Shown: positions 36,904 to 45,451, numbered from the stretch's first letter. The stretch: DNA of 64,000 nucleotides from Syntrophales bacterium (GCA_023230565.1 JALNXD010000007.1:40829-104828); one strand, 5' to 3'. Numbers and translations are program-made. Notes: generated by a model from the letters alone, not told the origin.

Positions 36904-37011
36904 TTACTGTTTCGATTCTTTTTCTTTGTCTTTTTTCTTGTGGAGCCTGTTCTTACCGAAGCTCCCCCTGAATGTTTTTCCTCTTCTGGTCCGCATATCG
37001 CCCTTTCCCAT
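36904..37011 (-). CDS. 30S ribosomal protein THX-type (35 aa)
   Basis: A 35-residue, strongly basic protein starting MGKGDMRTRRGKTFRGS, which matches the bacterial THX (bTHX/S31e-like) family known from Thermus, whose members begin MGKGDxRTRRGK and bury in the 30S head. AAGGAGGG stands 5-6 nt before the ATG, an excellent ribosome site. A Lys/Glu-rich tail (HKKKDKEKESKQ) follows the core. The gene is easily missed because of its size. A radical SAM gene starts 3 nt after its stop. Confidence 0.85.
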   Translation of the reverse strand: MGKGDMRTRRGKTFRGSFGKNRLHKKKDKEKESKQ

Positions 37012-37039
37012 AGGCACCCTCCTTAACCTGCTTTTTACA

Positions 37040-37063
37040 CTTTTGATTCCGCAAAATCAAAAG
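37040..37063. promoter_or_regulatory. hairpin upstream of the THX-type gene
   Basis: CTTTTGATT-ccgcaa-AATCAAAAG, a perfect 9-bp inverted repeat, lies 29 bp upstream of the THX-type start codon in the short gap after the TerB-like gene. It could be a leader structure or operator; a weaker GGGCAAGA/TCTTTGCCC hairpin lies just beyond it (about 37117-37142). Confidence 0.4.
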
Positions 37064-37178
37064 ATTCAATTTTTTGCCGATCGTTTTGCGTTTCTTCTTC
37101 TCTTACCGGCATCAGGGGCAAGAAAATAGCTGTCTTTGCCCTTCTTGTCAATTAAAATCAAAGCTGACCCGTTATCAA

Positions 37179-37649
37179 TTATTTTCGCGAATAAATTCCC
37201 AGTTCGGATATGACTCTTATTTTTGCATCGATCAGCTGCCGGTGGTTCAGCTGAAGGAGATCGGCTATTTTATGAACCAGATGATCTTCCATGGCATGAA
37301 GACGGCCGTCGGCATAGGCGATCCGCCAGACCATCTCGACGACCATTTCCTTTTCTTCCCTGCTGTAATGCGTATTGATCATCCTGGCAAACTGCCACAG
37401 ATCAAGACTCCCCTCCAGCTCCCGTTCCGCGGTATCGATAAGCACTGCCGCCTCTTCATCGCTCAATGTGAACATTTCCTTGGCGAGCGACAGAACACGG
37501 TTTTTTTCAGCCTCCGTGAACGCTCCGTCAATGCCCGACATTTCCAGAAGAAGGGCACAGGCGGCAACGGCGATATCATGGGCAGACGCTGGTTCCGGTA
37601 ACGCCTGGCCGTCCTCTTTTCCGAATAATTTCTTTACCAAATCCAACAT
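37179..37649 (-). CDS. TerB-family protein
   Basis: A 156-residue, largely helical acidic protein of the TerB/DjlA-N fold: DIAVAACALLLEMSGIDGAFTEAEKNRV and the second repeat VEMVWRIAYADGRLHAMEDHLVHKIA carry the paired acidic metal-binding helices of the family. Tellurite genes are absent around it, so the name reflects the fold only. It lies 22 bp after the gene upstream. Confidence 0.78.
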   Translation of the reverse strand: MLDLVKKLFGKEDGQALPEPASAHDIAVAACALLLEMSGIDGAFTEAEKNRVLSLAKEMFTLSDEEAAVLIDTAERELEGSLDLWQFARMINTHYSREEKEMVVEMVWRIAYADGRLHAMEDHLVHKIADLLQLNHRQLIDAKIRVISELGIYSRK

Positions 37650-37670
37650 GGCTGTCTATCTCCCGGCCTA

Positions 37671-38000
37671 TTATTCCGGCGCCGTTTCATCGCGATTCGG
37701 CGGTGCGGCAATGGCCCATTTGTCGAAGAGGCCGTTGTAGCGAATAATGAACGTCTCCCCGCCTTCCGTACGTGCTTTGAAGTAATCCAGCCTGCTTCTC
37801 CCTGTCCCCTCTTCATACCAGCGATCGACAACTTCGACTATGGCGAAATCCCGGCCTCGATAGGTAAAGGACCTGGGGGTTTCGCTTGCCTTATAACCGC
37901 TGTAACAGCGGACGGTTATCTCTTCGAAGCGCATTTTTTCGAGACCTTCTGATTTCTTGTGCGAGAAATCTTCTTCCATTGACTGGAATCTTTTCTGCAT
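37671..38000 (-). CDS. small conserved protein, DUF6504-like
   Basis: About 109 residues with ITVRCYSGYKASETPRSF, then GRDFAIVEVVDRWYEEG and GGETFIIRYNG, a small beta-rich domain resembling DUF6504 proteins. The start is uncertain: ATG at 38000 or 37979, or a TTG at 38042; none has a strong ribosome site. Function unknown. It lies 22 bp upstream of the TerB-like gene, with which it is probably cotranscribed. Confidence 0.6.
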   Translation of the reverse strand: MQKRFQSMEEDFSHKKSEGLEKMRFEEITVRCYSGYKASETPRSFTYRGRDFAIVEVVDRWYEEGTGRSRLDYFKARTEGGETFIIRYNGLFDKWAIAAPPNRDETAPE

Positions 38001-38199
38001 TATTTCTCGGGTTTTTAAGGCTATCACGTATTTCGAACTCAAGCAACCCCGCCCTTTGAATAAGCAAGAGTCTCCATTCCCGTTACAAAAAGTTTTACCC
38101 GGGACATTTCGCTTGAGTTTGTCCGTCCGACTTGTTACTTTTTATTGACATTTCAAAACTGAAGTCGGGAAATTTACTAAAAAGGCGGGAGCAAGAATC

Positions 38200-39996
38200 A
38201 TGGAGAAGCATCATAAGTTTTCGATCTGGTATGTGCTGCTGGGCATCTGGGTGGTTCTTATTCTGCAAAACTATATCTCTACAATGCTTGCCGTTCAAAC
38301 AATACCCTACAGCTCCTTTTTGTCTCTTTTGGAAGAAGGAAAGGTCACGGAAATAGCCGTTTCAGCCAATCAGATCCAGGGAAAAATGAGAACCGATGCC
38401 ACCGGAGAACACCTGAAATCCTTCAAAACGGTACGGGTCGACCATGAGCTTTCCGACATGCTGGCCAAGTACAATGTGACCTTCAAGGGTGAGGTCGAAT
38501 CGACTTTTCTGACGAATATTATGTCCTGGGTCTTTCCCATTTTCATCTTCGTCGGCATCTGGTACTTCATGATGAAGCGGATGACCGGGGGCCAGCCCGG
38601 GTTCATGACCCTGGGAAAAAACAAGGCCAAGATCTACATGGAAAACGAATTGAATGTCACCTTCCAGGATGTGGCCGGCGTCGATGAGGCCAAACAGGAA
38701 CTGGTGGAGGTGATCGATTTTCTGAAGACACCGGAGAAGTTTACCGCCCTGGGCGGCAAGATCCCCAAGGGTATCCTTCTCGTGGGACCTCCCGGCACGG
38801 GAAAAACGCTCCTGGCAAAGGCCGTGGCCGGAGAAAGCGGCGTCCCGTTTTTCAGCCTGAGCGGCTCCGAATTTGTGGAGATGTTCGTGGGGCTTGGGGC
38901 CGCAAGGGTACGGGACCTCTTTGTCCAGGCGAAGGGCCGTGCACCCTGCATTATCTTCATCGACGAACTCGACGCCCTGGGCAAGGCGAGGGGGGTCGGC
39001 ATGGCGGGCGGCCATGACGAGCGCGAACAGACCCTCAACCAGCTTCTTGTTGAAATGGACGGTTTCGATCCCAAGGTGGGGGTCATCCTGATGGCCGCCA
39101 CCAACCGGCCGGAAATCCTCGATCCGGCACTTCTCCGTCCCGGCAGATTCGACCGGCATGTGCTGGTTGACCGGCCCGATAAGAAGGGAAGGGAAGAGAT
39201 ACTCAAGGTGCATCTCAAGAATGTCAAGGCCGAAGGGGATCTTGATGTAGAACGCCTTGCCGGAATGACGCCGGGGATGGTGGGAGCGGATCTGGCCAAT
39301 CTGGTAAACGAAGCGGCCCTTCTCGCGGTGCGGAGGGGAAAGCCGAAGGTCGGCATGACCGAATTCGAGGAAGCGGTGGAGCGGGTCATTGCGGGCCTCG
39401 AAAAGAAAAACCGCCTTATCAACAGGCAGGAACGGGAAATCGTCGCCCATCACGAGATGGGGCACGCACTGGTGGCGCTTTCCCTTCCCGGCACCGATCC
39501 GGTGCAGAAGATCTCCATCATTCCCCGGGGAATCGCCGCCCTGGGCTATACCATGCAGGTGCCCACTGAGGACCGGTTCCTGATGAGAAAGACGGAACTT
39601 CTCAACAAGATCGCCACACTGCTTGGCGGCCGGGCCGCCGAAGAGATCGTCTTCGGCGACATATCGACGGGCGCCCACAACGATTTGTCGCGGGCAACCG
39701 ATATCGCAAAAAGCATGGTCACCCAGTACGGGATGAGCGACACCCTGGGGCAGGTCTATCTGGCACGGGAAAAGGGAACCCCTTTCATAGATGCGGGGCT
39801 GCCGCAACCGAGCGAATACAGCGAGCGAACGGCCGAAACCGTCGATGCGGAGATACGCCGGATTATCTCCGAGCAGTATGAGACCGCCCTCACGATTCTG
39901 AAAGGGAAGGAGGATGCGCTCAGAAAAGGGGCGGCCCTCCTTCTGGAAAAGGAAAAAATCGAGAGCGCCGAACTGAAGGCGCTGATGGAAAGCTGA
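38200..39996 (+). CDS. ftsH: ATP-dependent zinc metalloprotease FtsH
   Basis: A 598-residue membrane AAA+ protease. Two N-terminal membrane helices (about 11-28 and 102-122) flank a short periplasmic domain. Walker A GPPGTGKT, Walker B CIIFIDELDALGK, the second region of homology (LLRPGRFDR) and the zinc motif HHEMGH near residue 418 are all present. The Walker B segment reads IDELDALGK, where FtsH usually has IDEIDAVGR. GGCGGGAG precedes the ATG. It degrades misassembled membrane and regulatory proteins. Confidence 0.95.
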   Translation: MEKHHKFSIWYVLLGIWVVLILQNYISTMLAVQTIPYSSFLSLLEEGKVTEIAVSANQIQGKMRTDATGEHLKSFKTVRVDHELSDMLAKYNVTFKGEVESTFLTNIMSWVFPIFIFVGIWYFMMKRMTGGQPGFMTLGKNKAKIYMENELNVTFQDVAGVDEAKQELVEVIDFLKTPEKFTALGGKIPKGILLVGPPGTGKTLLAKAVAGESGVPFFSLSGSEFVEMFVGLGAARVRDLFVQAKGRAPCIIFIDELDALGKARGVGMAGGHDEREQTLNQLLVEMDGFDPKVGVILMAATNRPEILDPALLRPGRFDRHVLVDRPDKKGREEILKVHLKNVKAEGDLDVERLAGMTPGMVGADLANLVNEAALLAVRRGKPKVGMTEFEEAVERVIAGLEKKNRLINRQEREIVAHHEMGHALVALSLPGTDPVQKISIIPRGIAALGYTMQVPTEDRFLMRKTELLNKIATLLGGRAAEEIVFGDISTGAHNDLSRATDIAKSMVTQYGMSDTLGQVYLAREKGTPFIDAGLPQPSEYSERTAETVDAEIRRIISEQYETALTILKGKEDALRKGAALLLEKEKIESAELKALMES

Positions 39997-40002
39997 TGCC
40001 CT

Positions 40003-41037
40003 ATGAAAGCGATGGTATTGAAGGGCATATGCAATCTTGAAGAAAATGAATCACCGCTTCAACCGGCCGAACTTCCCCGTCCGGAGCCCGGCCAGAATGA
40101 ACTTTTGATCAAGGTGGCTGCCTGCGGCGTGTGCCATACGGAACTCGACGAGATCGAGGGGCGAACGCCCCCTTCCCGGTTTCCGATGGTTCTCGGGCAT
40201 GAAATCGTCGGAACGGTGGAAGAAGGGGGAACGGGGACCAGCCGCTTTCGCAGAGGCGACCGTGTCGGCATCGGCTGGATACACAGCGCCTGCGGCCGCT
40301 GCCGGTTCTGCGCCGACGGCGAAGAGAACCTCTGTGCCGAGTTCAGGGCCACCGGCCGGGATGCGCCGGGAGGGTATGCCGAGTACACCGTCGTTCCCGA
40401 GGCCTTTGCCGCACCCATTCCGGACGCCTTCAGCGATACCGGGGCCGCACCCCTTCTATGCGCCGGGGCCATCGGCTACCGTTCCCTTCGCCTTGCCGGC
40501 ATCAGAAACGGCGAGTCTCTGGGACTGACCGGATTCGGCGCTTCGGCCCATCTGGTCCTCATGATGAGCCGCTATCTCTATCCCGACTCGCCGGTCTTCG
40601 TCTTCGCCAGAAGCGAGAAGGAACGGGTTTTTGCCCGCGAGCTTGGCGCCGTCTGGGCCGGGGATACGGAAGAGGCGCCTCCCGAGCCGCTCCGCTCAAT
40701 AATCGACACGACACCTGCCTGGAAGCCAGTTTTGGAGGCCTTGAAACACCTCGAAGCCGGAGGCAGGCTCGTCATCAATGCGATTCGAAAGGAGAGCCGC
40801 GACAGGGACTATCTTCTGAATATTGACTATCCCCGTCACCTCTGGCTTGAGAAGGAAATCAAGAGTGTGGCCAATGTGGCGATGCGGGATATTGTCGAGT
40901 GCATCGACCTGGCGGCCCGCATCCCCATCGTTCCCCATGTGGAAGAATTCGCCTTGGATGAAGCCAACAGGGCGCTTCTGGAATTGAAAAGCGGCAGGAT
41001 TCGCGGCGCCAAAGTACTCAAAGTAAAACAGCCGTAA
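40003..41037 (+). CDS. zinc-dependent alcohol dehydrogenase family protein
   Basis: A 344-residue medium-chain dehydrogenase. Catalytic zinc residues are in ACGVCHTELD and GHEIVGTVEE; the structural zinc lobe is CGRCRFCADGEENLC. The cofactor segment reads GLTGFGASAHLVLM, an altered form of the usual GxGxxG. It begins 6 bp after the ftsH stop, so the two may be cotranscribed. The region is notably GC-rich. Substrate unknown. Confidence 0.88.
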   Translation: MKAMVLKGICNLEENESPLQPAELPRPEPGQNELLIKVAACGVCHTELDEIEGRTPPSRFPMVLGHEIVGTVEEGGTGTSRFRRGDRVGIGWIHSACGRCRFCADGEENLCAEFRATGRDAPGGYAEYTVVPEAFAAPIPDAFSDTGAAPLLCAGAIGYRSLRLAGIRNGESLGLTGFGASAHLVLMMSRYLYPDSPVFVFARSEKERVFARELGAVWAGDTEEAPPEPLRSIIDTTPAWKPVLEALKHLEAGGRLVINAIRKESRDRDYLLNIDYPRHLWLEKEIKSVANVAMRDIVECIDLAARIPIVPHVEEFALDEANRALLELKSGRIRGAKVLKVKQP

Positions 41038-41328
41038 ATCGGGGACGGGTTCACATTTTTATGTGTATTGTTTCTTGGAAATTGCAAATCAGCCGTGCCG
41101 GTACTCAGGCCACTACATACACTCAGCATCTCACAGAGTTTTTAAGGGCTGTGCGCCAGCAAGATCCGGCGACCAGTTTAATTTCAAGACTTGCGATGGC
41201 AGTGGCACTGATACTGCGACAGTTTCCGGTAAATAATCTCTCCTTATGTGGGTGCTCGATTATCAAAAGAAAATAACACCCGAGACTTTTCCACTTCATT
41301 TTTCCTTACAGCTATATTCGGCTCCCTT
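41038..41328. other. intergenic region, possible repeat remnant
   Basis: No convincing gene in 291 bp. The first 26 bp after the dehydrogenase stop (atcggggacgggttcacatt) resemble a sequence I associate with the flanks of IS200-like/REP-associated transposase elements in deltaproteobacteria; this is recognition from memory and unverified. GC content drops sharply across this gap. Confidence 0.35.
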
Positions 41329-41931
41329 TCACCTGTCGAATATCCATGAATATAAATCTTTACTTTTTCTATATAGCAAACTGGGCCGATTTTTTGCATA
41401 TTGCCCGGTAACCGCTTCCCAAATTCCCAAAGGAGGAGAAACAATAAGATCGCAAAGATGCATAATCTGTGTATCATCAAGCGCCTGAGACAAGATGTGA
41501 GCGTCCATTGACGGGCCCTTGTAGTCTTCTGTAACAGTCAGACCGTTGGCAAAAAAAGTATCGGCAACCGACTGTCTCATCGTCCTTCCGGCAGTTGAAG
41601 GAGCGGCAACATTCGCCACAATCCTTCTTATTGCGAGCCGGACGAAACTGGCAGTTCTGAAAACCCTCTTTGCTCCGGCAAGCATGCTGAGATATTCATT
41701 TCTTCCCAGTTCATTCATATGATCCTGGTATATTAAAAAAATCTGACAAACAGCCGCCCAGGAATAACTTTTGAGACCGCCAAAGATAACGGGAAGATTT
41801 CGCTCTGATACTTTCAAATTCAGTGCCTCGAAATCGGAACCCAAAGTCTGTGTACCCCTTTTCCCAACCTCCCATGAAAGCATCTCCCAAAACTGAGTAT
41901 CTTTGGCATACGATTTATTCATGTACATCAT
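41329..41931 (-). CDS. hypothetical protein, 200 aa, coupled to ferritin-like gene
   Basis: A 200-residue protein with no domain I recognise. It is mostly helical, with a Trp/Tyr-rich middle (GGLKSYSWAAVCQIFLIYQD) and no signal peptide. The ATG at 41931 overlaps the stop of the ferritin-like gene (ATGA); an alternative ATG at 41922 has AGGTGG upstream at better spacing. The coupling suggests the two act together, possibly in oxidative or metal stress (inference from context only). Confidence 0.6.
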   Translation of the reverse strand: MMYMNKSYAKDTQFWEMLSWEVGKRGTQTLGSDFEALNLKVSERNLPVIFGGLKSYSWAAVCQIFLIYQDHMNELGRNEYLSMLAGAKRVFRTASFVRLAIRRIVANVAAPSTAGRTMRQSVADTFFANGLTVTEDYKGPSMDAHILSQALDDTQIMHLCDLIVSPPLGIWEAVTGQYAKNRPSLLYRKSKDLYSWIFDR

Positions 41932-42395
41932 CCACCTGCGGTTTGTGGAAAGGCAGTATTACTATAAAGGTATTCTACTTTCTCTTTATGTTTTTTTTCC
42001 TGATTCGCAATGAGTATAAGCATCCCTTTTACTTCTCCCTTTGGATGAAGATCTGCCAGTGCCTTATAAAAATTATATGAAAGAAGCTCCCGGTGAGCCG
42101 CTATAAGATAGACATCTTTGCTTTCCATATCCTTATCTAAAGGGGGAGGCTCCAGATGCTCCGCTATTCTGTAGTCAATGACATCGGGAAGAGTAAACGA
42201 TCCTTCTCCTGTCCTTCCTTCCCTATAGTCAGAAAGAAACTGCCTGTGTTTTTTTTCTTCTTCCGATAGAAATTCCAGGGTCTCTTTTGCGGTTGCATCC
42301 TTCACTTTTTCAGAAAGAAATTTATAAAAATCATAGGATTCCTTCTCTCTTAAAATGGCAACATCTATAATGCCTTCCAGCTTTTTATCGTTCAT
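41928..42395 (-). CDS. ferritin-like diiron protein (rubrerythrin family)
   Basis: A 155-residue four-helix protein. Diiron ligands are suggested by E in REKESYDFY, EEEKKH, the later E in HRELLSYNFY and QEKKHKEKVE, the two E/ExxH half-sites of ferritin-like proteins. No rubredoxin tail is present. Such proteins commonly remove peroxide or handle iron in anaerobes. It heads a two-gene unit with the 200-residue unknown protein. Confidence 0.82.
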   Translation of the reverse strand: MNDKKLEGIIDVAILREKESYDFYKFLSEKVKDATAKETLEFLSEEEKKHRQFLSDYREGRTGEGSFTLPDVIDYRIAEHLEPPPLDKDMESKDVYLIAAHRELLSYNFYKALADLHPKGEVKGMLILIANQEKKHKEKVEYLYSNTAFPQTAGG

Positions 42396-42553
42396 TTTTC
42401 TCCTCCTCGTTAATAGAACTTACCATCCGGAAACGAGAACATGAAATTTCAATATGCCATCTCTTTTTTAAAAAATCAAACCGCATACGGGATCAAAGGT
42501 TCGAAACATAATTGGAAAACAGCAAATGAAACCGGCGGGCAATAGAAGAAAAA

Positions 42554-42658
42554 TTATATACCAGTAAGATCAGAAACCCAGGGAATAAGTCTACTCGTCG
42601 CTGCCGCGGTTACGGCAGCGACTTCTTCAGGATCGTAATTCTTGATTCGAGTTTTCAT
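42554..42658 (-). CDS. possible 34-aa small ORF
   Basis: An ATG at 42658, 12 nt after the selenoprotein stop, opens 34 codons beginning MKTRIKNYDPEEVAAV and ending in TAA. The composition is protein-like but the ribosome site is poor. Its middle contains a perfect 10-bp inverted repeat (42597-42606 with 42613-42622), which may instead be the terminator of the selenoprotein gene. Confidence 0.3.
   Translation of the reverse strand: MKTRIKNYDPEEVAAVTAAATSRLIPWVSDLTGI
42597..42622 (-). terminator. GC-rich hairpin after the selenoprotein gene
   Basis: GTCGCTGCCG-cggtta-CGGCAGCGAC, perfect 10-bp arms, 49 bp past the stop. The T-run is poor, so rho-independent activity is uncertain. Confidence 0.5.
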
Positions 42659-42670
42659 AATGATAACCCG

Positions 42671-44005
42671 CTACAATTTTCGTTTAAGGATTTGCGCCGC
42701 CGTTTGGATTACATCCCAGGCTCCGCCGAAAGGAGGAGAATAGGCGAGATCCAAATAGCCAATCTGATCAAGGTCCATCTCATTCCATAAACAGGCAGAA
42801 AGGGTATTTATGCGGCCTACAACCCCTGCGCATCCAACTGCCTGAGCTCCCAGAAGCCGGGCAGTAGACTTGTCGGCGATTAACTTAAGATCGAGAGTTG
42901 CAGCAGCATCCATTGACCGTGCCATATAATTACCTTTAATCACAGCGCTTACCGGATAAAACCCTTTTCTTTTCGCTTCCCTCTCATCCAATCCAGTTGC
43001 CGCGACCTCAAGATCGAAGACTTTAAATCCCTGTGCGCCTACCACTCCGGAAAAAGACATGGGATTGCCGCCAATATTCCGGCCTGCTGTCCGTCCCTGC
43101 TTATTCGCTATATCGCCCAAAGGAAAATATACCCATTCTCTGCTTACCATATGGAATACTTCGGCACAATCTCCGGCAGCGTAAATTTCATCTCTGGAGG
43201 TGCGTTGAGAAAAATCCACCTTTATTGCACCCGATTTGCCGAGTTTGACACCGGCTTTTTCAGCCATTGCCGTTTCGGGCTTCACTCCTAAAGCCAGAAT
43301 TATGATATCCGCATCAAATGTTTCCTTATCGGTCAGTAAATAAAGCAGACCTCCGGATCCTTGTTCAATGGCAACGGGGTTTCTTCCTGTAAGAAATGAT
43401 ACATTATTGCGTTGAAGTTCTTCAAGAATGCGCCTGGAAAAAACGGGGTCCCATTTTTTTACAGGCAGTTCTCCCCTATACACTACCTCAGTGTGAATTC
43501 CGCGTTTTCGAAAGGCTTCACTCATCTCCATGGCAACAAATCCTGCGCCAAGGATAATTGCCTTTTTAACATTATTATTCTCTATATAGTTTTTGATCCG
43601 AATGGCATCTGTCAAATTTTTCAAAGTGAAAACCCCGTCAAGATCAAGACCGGGAATTGGAAGAACACTTGCAGAAGCTCCTGTAGCAACTGTGAGCATA
43701 TCGTAGGGAATTCTCTCTCCGCTTCTGAGAACTACATGCCCCTTCCGGGTATCAATTTGGTCGACCGGTGTGTTCAGCCTGACCTCGATGCCTTGTTTCG
43801 TGAATTCTTCCGGGGTTCTCGCTATCAATTTTCTGGAATCCTTTATTACATCGCCGATGTAATAGGGCATCGGTCAGGCCGCATAGGAAACGAATTCTCC
43901 AGCCTCGAGTATCGTAACTGCAAGCGAAGGATCTTGCCGTTTGGCTTCGGCCGCAGTAGAAGGTCCGCCCGCACCTCCTCCAATAATCACCAGTCTTTTT
44001 TCCAT
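42671..44005 (-). CDS. selenocysteine-containing CoA-disulfide reductase/NADH oxidase-type flavoprotein
   Basis: With the TGA at 43874-43876 read as selenocysteine this is a 444-residue protein, the normal family length. AGGAGGACGG precedes the ATG at 44005. The N-terminus RLVIIGGGAGGPSTAAEA is the FAD fold; residue 44 (TGA) falls in SYAA-U-PMPYYIGD, exactly where CoA-disulfide reductases and NADH oxidases have their redox Cys (SFANCxLPY-type). The NAD fold IILGAGFVAMEMSEA, the FAD motif YAAGDCAEV and the C-terminal dimer domain follow in the same frame. An 18-nt spacing to a SECIS-like loop supports recoding. Without recoding only a fragment from Met46 would be called. Close to lgt, FmdB-like and trxB genes. 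Confidence 0.88.
43844..43864 (-). promoter_or_regulatory. bacterial SECIS-like element
   Basis: On the mRNA, UAUUACAUC-GGC-GAUGUAAUA forms a perfect 9-bp stem. The loop begins with G and lies 18 nt after the UGA, within the roughly 16-37 nt window described for bacterial SECIS elements. It is inside the coding frame, as expected in bacteria. Confidence 0.82.
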
Positions 44006-44192
44006 TCCGTCCTCCTTTATACATCATATAAGTGTATCCGGTATACTCCTCCGAGCTTACAAAATCTTCTCCTCAGTGTTCGAAGCTGAATGCAATCGTA
44101 TTTGCCAGCCGATAGTATCAATTAATTCAGCGGCTGTAAAGGCGGCGTTTATTGAAATCTGCTGAATTTAAACGTACCGTTTCGATAGTTCA

Positions 44193-45014
44193 TCAGCCCG
44201 ATATACGGCGGTGAGCAAAAAGAATAAGACCTGAAACAACCATTAAGAGACAAAGGATTTGACCCATTGTCAAGAATTCTCCTATAAGGCCGATCTGTGG
44301 ATCTGCCTGTCTGACGAATTCAATAAAAAAACGAACAGTTCCGTATCCTATAAGATACAGTGCGAAGAGCGATCCATCCATTGGAACTTTCTTCCGAATA
44401 GACCATAGAATGATAAAAAGAGCTATCCCTTCAAAAAAAGCTTCATATAGCTGTGAAGGATGACGAAGCTGACCTGAAGGATCTTGTGGAAAATACATTC
44501 CCCAAGGAACAGTAGTTGCCCTTCCGTATAATTCCCCATTTAAAAAGTTGCCTATCCGCCCGAAAGTATACCCCAGAGGAGCGGCAGGCGCGAAAAGATC
44601 GGCAAAGGGAAGAATTTCAAGATTTTTAATCCTGCAGAAAATCAGGGATGCCATCAGGACGCCCACAATACCTCCATGGTACGACATCCCGCTTATCCCC
44701 GTAAAAATGATTCCATTATTAAATTGAAAAGGCAGGACTATTTCCAGCGGATGTTCCAGGAAATAGGACCAGTTATAGAATATAACATATCCTGCACGTG
44801 CACCGACAATAAGCCCCACTATTCCCCAGACAAAAAAATCCTGAACAGCTTCTTTTGAATAGGAAATTTTTTCCTTGCGAATTCTGTAAATAACAAGGAT
44901 GTAAGTGAGGAAGAAGGCAATCAGATACATAAGCCCGTAATACCGTATTTGAAAAGAACCGATCTTCACAAGTGTCGGATCGATATGCATGGGCAGATGC
45001 TGCCAGAAATCCAT
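44193..45014 (-). CDS. lgt: prolipoprotein diacylglyceryl transferase
   Basis: A 273-residue polytopic inner-membrane enzyme that adds diacylglycerol to lipoprotein cysteines. The Lgt signature RIGNFLNGELYGR is present near residue 145, with YYGLMYLIAF early and GMSYHGG before it. GAGGAACTG precedes the ATG. It lies between the FmdB-like genes and the selenoprotein gene. Confidence 0.95.
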   Translation of the reverse strand: MDFWQHLPMHIDPTLVKIGSFQIRYYGLMYLIAFFLTYILVIYRIRKEKISYSKEAVQDFFVWGIVGLIVGARAGYVIFYNWSYFLEHPLEIVLPFQFNNGIIFTGISGMSYHGGIVGVLMASLIFCRIKNLEILPFADLFAPAAPLGYTFGRIGNFLNGELYGRATTVPWGMYFPQDPSGQLRHPSQLYEAFFEGIALFIILWSIRKKVPMDGSLFALYLIGYGTVRFFIEFVRQADPQIGLIGEFLTMGQILCLLMVVSGLILFAHRRISG

Positions 45015-45144
45015 ACAGTTCCTCAGCGGTTTTTAAAAAGTGACGCAGAAAGGGCTTAAGGTTTTCTTACGTGCTTGTTTTTTCAGGTAATCAACAAATT
45101 TTTCTTTTTCTGCCGGCAATCAAATTCTTGCTGCCCGGAGATCC

Positions 45145-45393
45145 TTATTTGGAAGAACAACCGGTGCACGATGAAGCCGTACAACCGGAGCAGCTGCTGC
45201 CGGAAGTTCCGGCTCCCATATTGTTAAAGTCTGAAAAAGACATTTCAACTTTAGCCTTACAAATCGACATTAATTTTTCTACACCTTTTACGCTGCACTG
45301 CGGACATTCTATGTCTGAATCCAAATCTCTCGTAGATCGAATCATTTCAAACTGATGATTGCAATGCTTGCAAATATATTCATAAATAGGCAT
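45145..45393 (-). CDS. FmdB-type zinc ribbon protein (copy 1)
   Basis: An 82-residue protein starting MPIYEYICKHCNHQFE; CKHC and CPQC form the zinc ribbon. The tail is rich in Ser, Gly and Cys (SCSGCTASSCTGCSS). AAAGGAG precedes the ATG at 45393. The FmdB/regulatory zinc-ribbon family is widespread and poorly understood. It lies 58 bp after a second copy of the same family. Confidence 0.88.
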   Translation of the reverse strand: MPIYEYICKHCNHQFEMIRSTRDLDSDIECPQCSVKGVEKLMSICKAKVEMSFSDFNNMGAGTSGSSCSGCTASSCTGCSSK

Positions 45394-45451
45394 TAAATCT
45401 TCTCCTTTACAATCTTTTCTATTACCCGGCACCGCCGGATAAATTTCAACC

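Noticed and set aside
36904..37011. A RiPP precursor peptide with a radical SAM maturase
   Set aside because: The 35-aa peptide matches the THX ribosomal core (MGKGDxRTRRGK) and lacks a leader/core division; no transporter or protease is beside it. The ribosomal call is better, though modification by the neighbour is left open.
37179..37649. A tellurite-resistance operon
   Set aside because: Only a single TerB-fold gene is present; no terC, terD, terZ or similar genes are nearby.
42671..43870. A shortened flavoprotein starting at Met46
   Set aside because: This reading lacks the FAD-binding fold and the redox residue and has no ribosome site; a full family N-terminus with a strong one lies directly upstream across the TGA.
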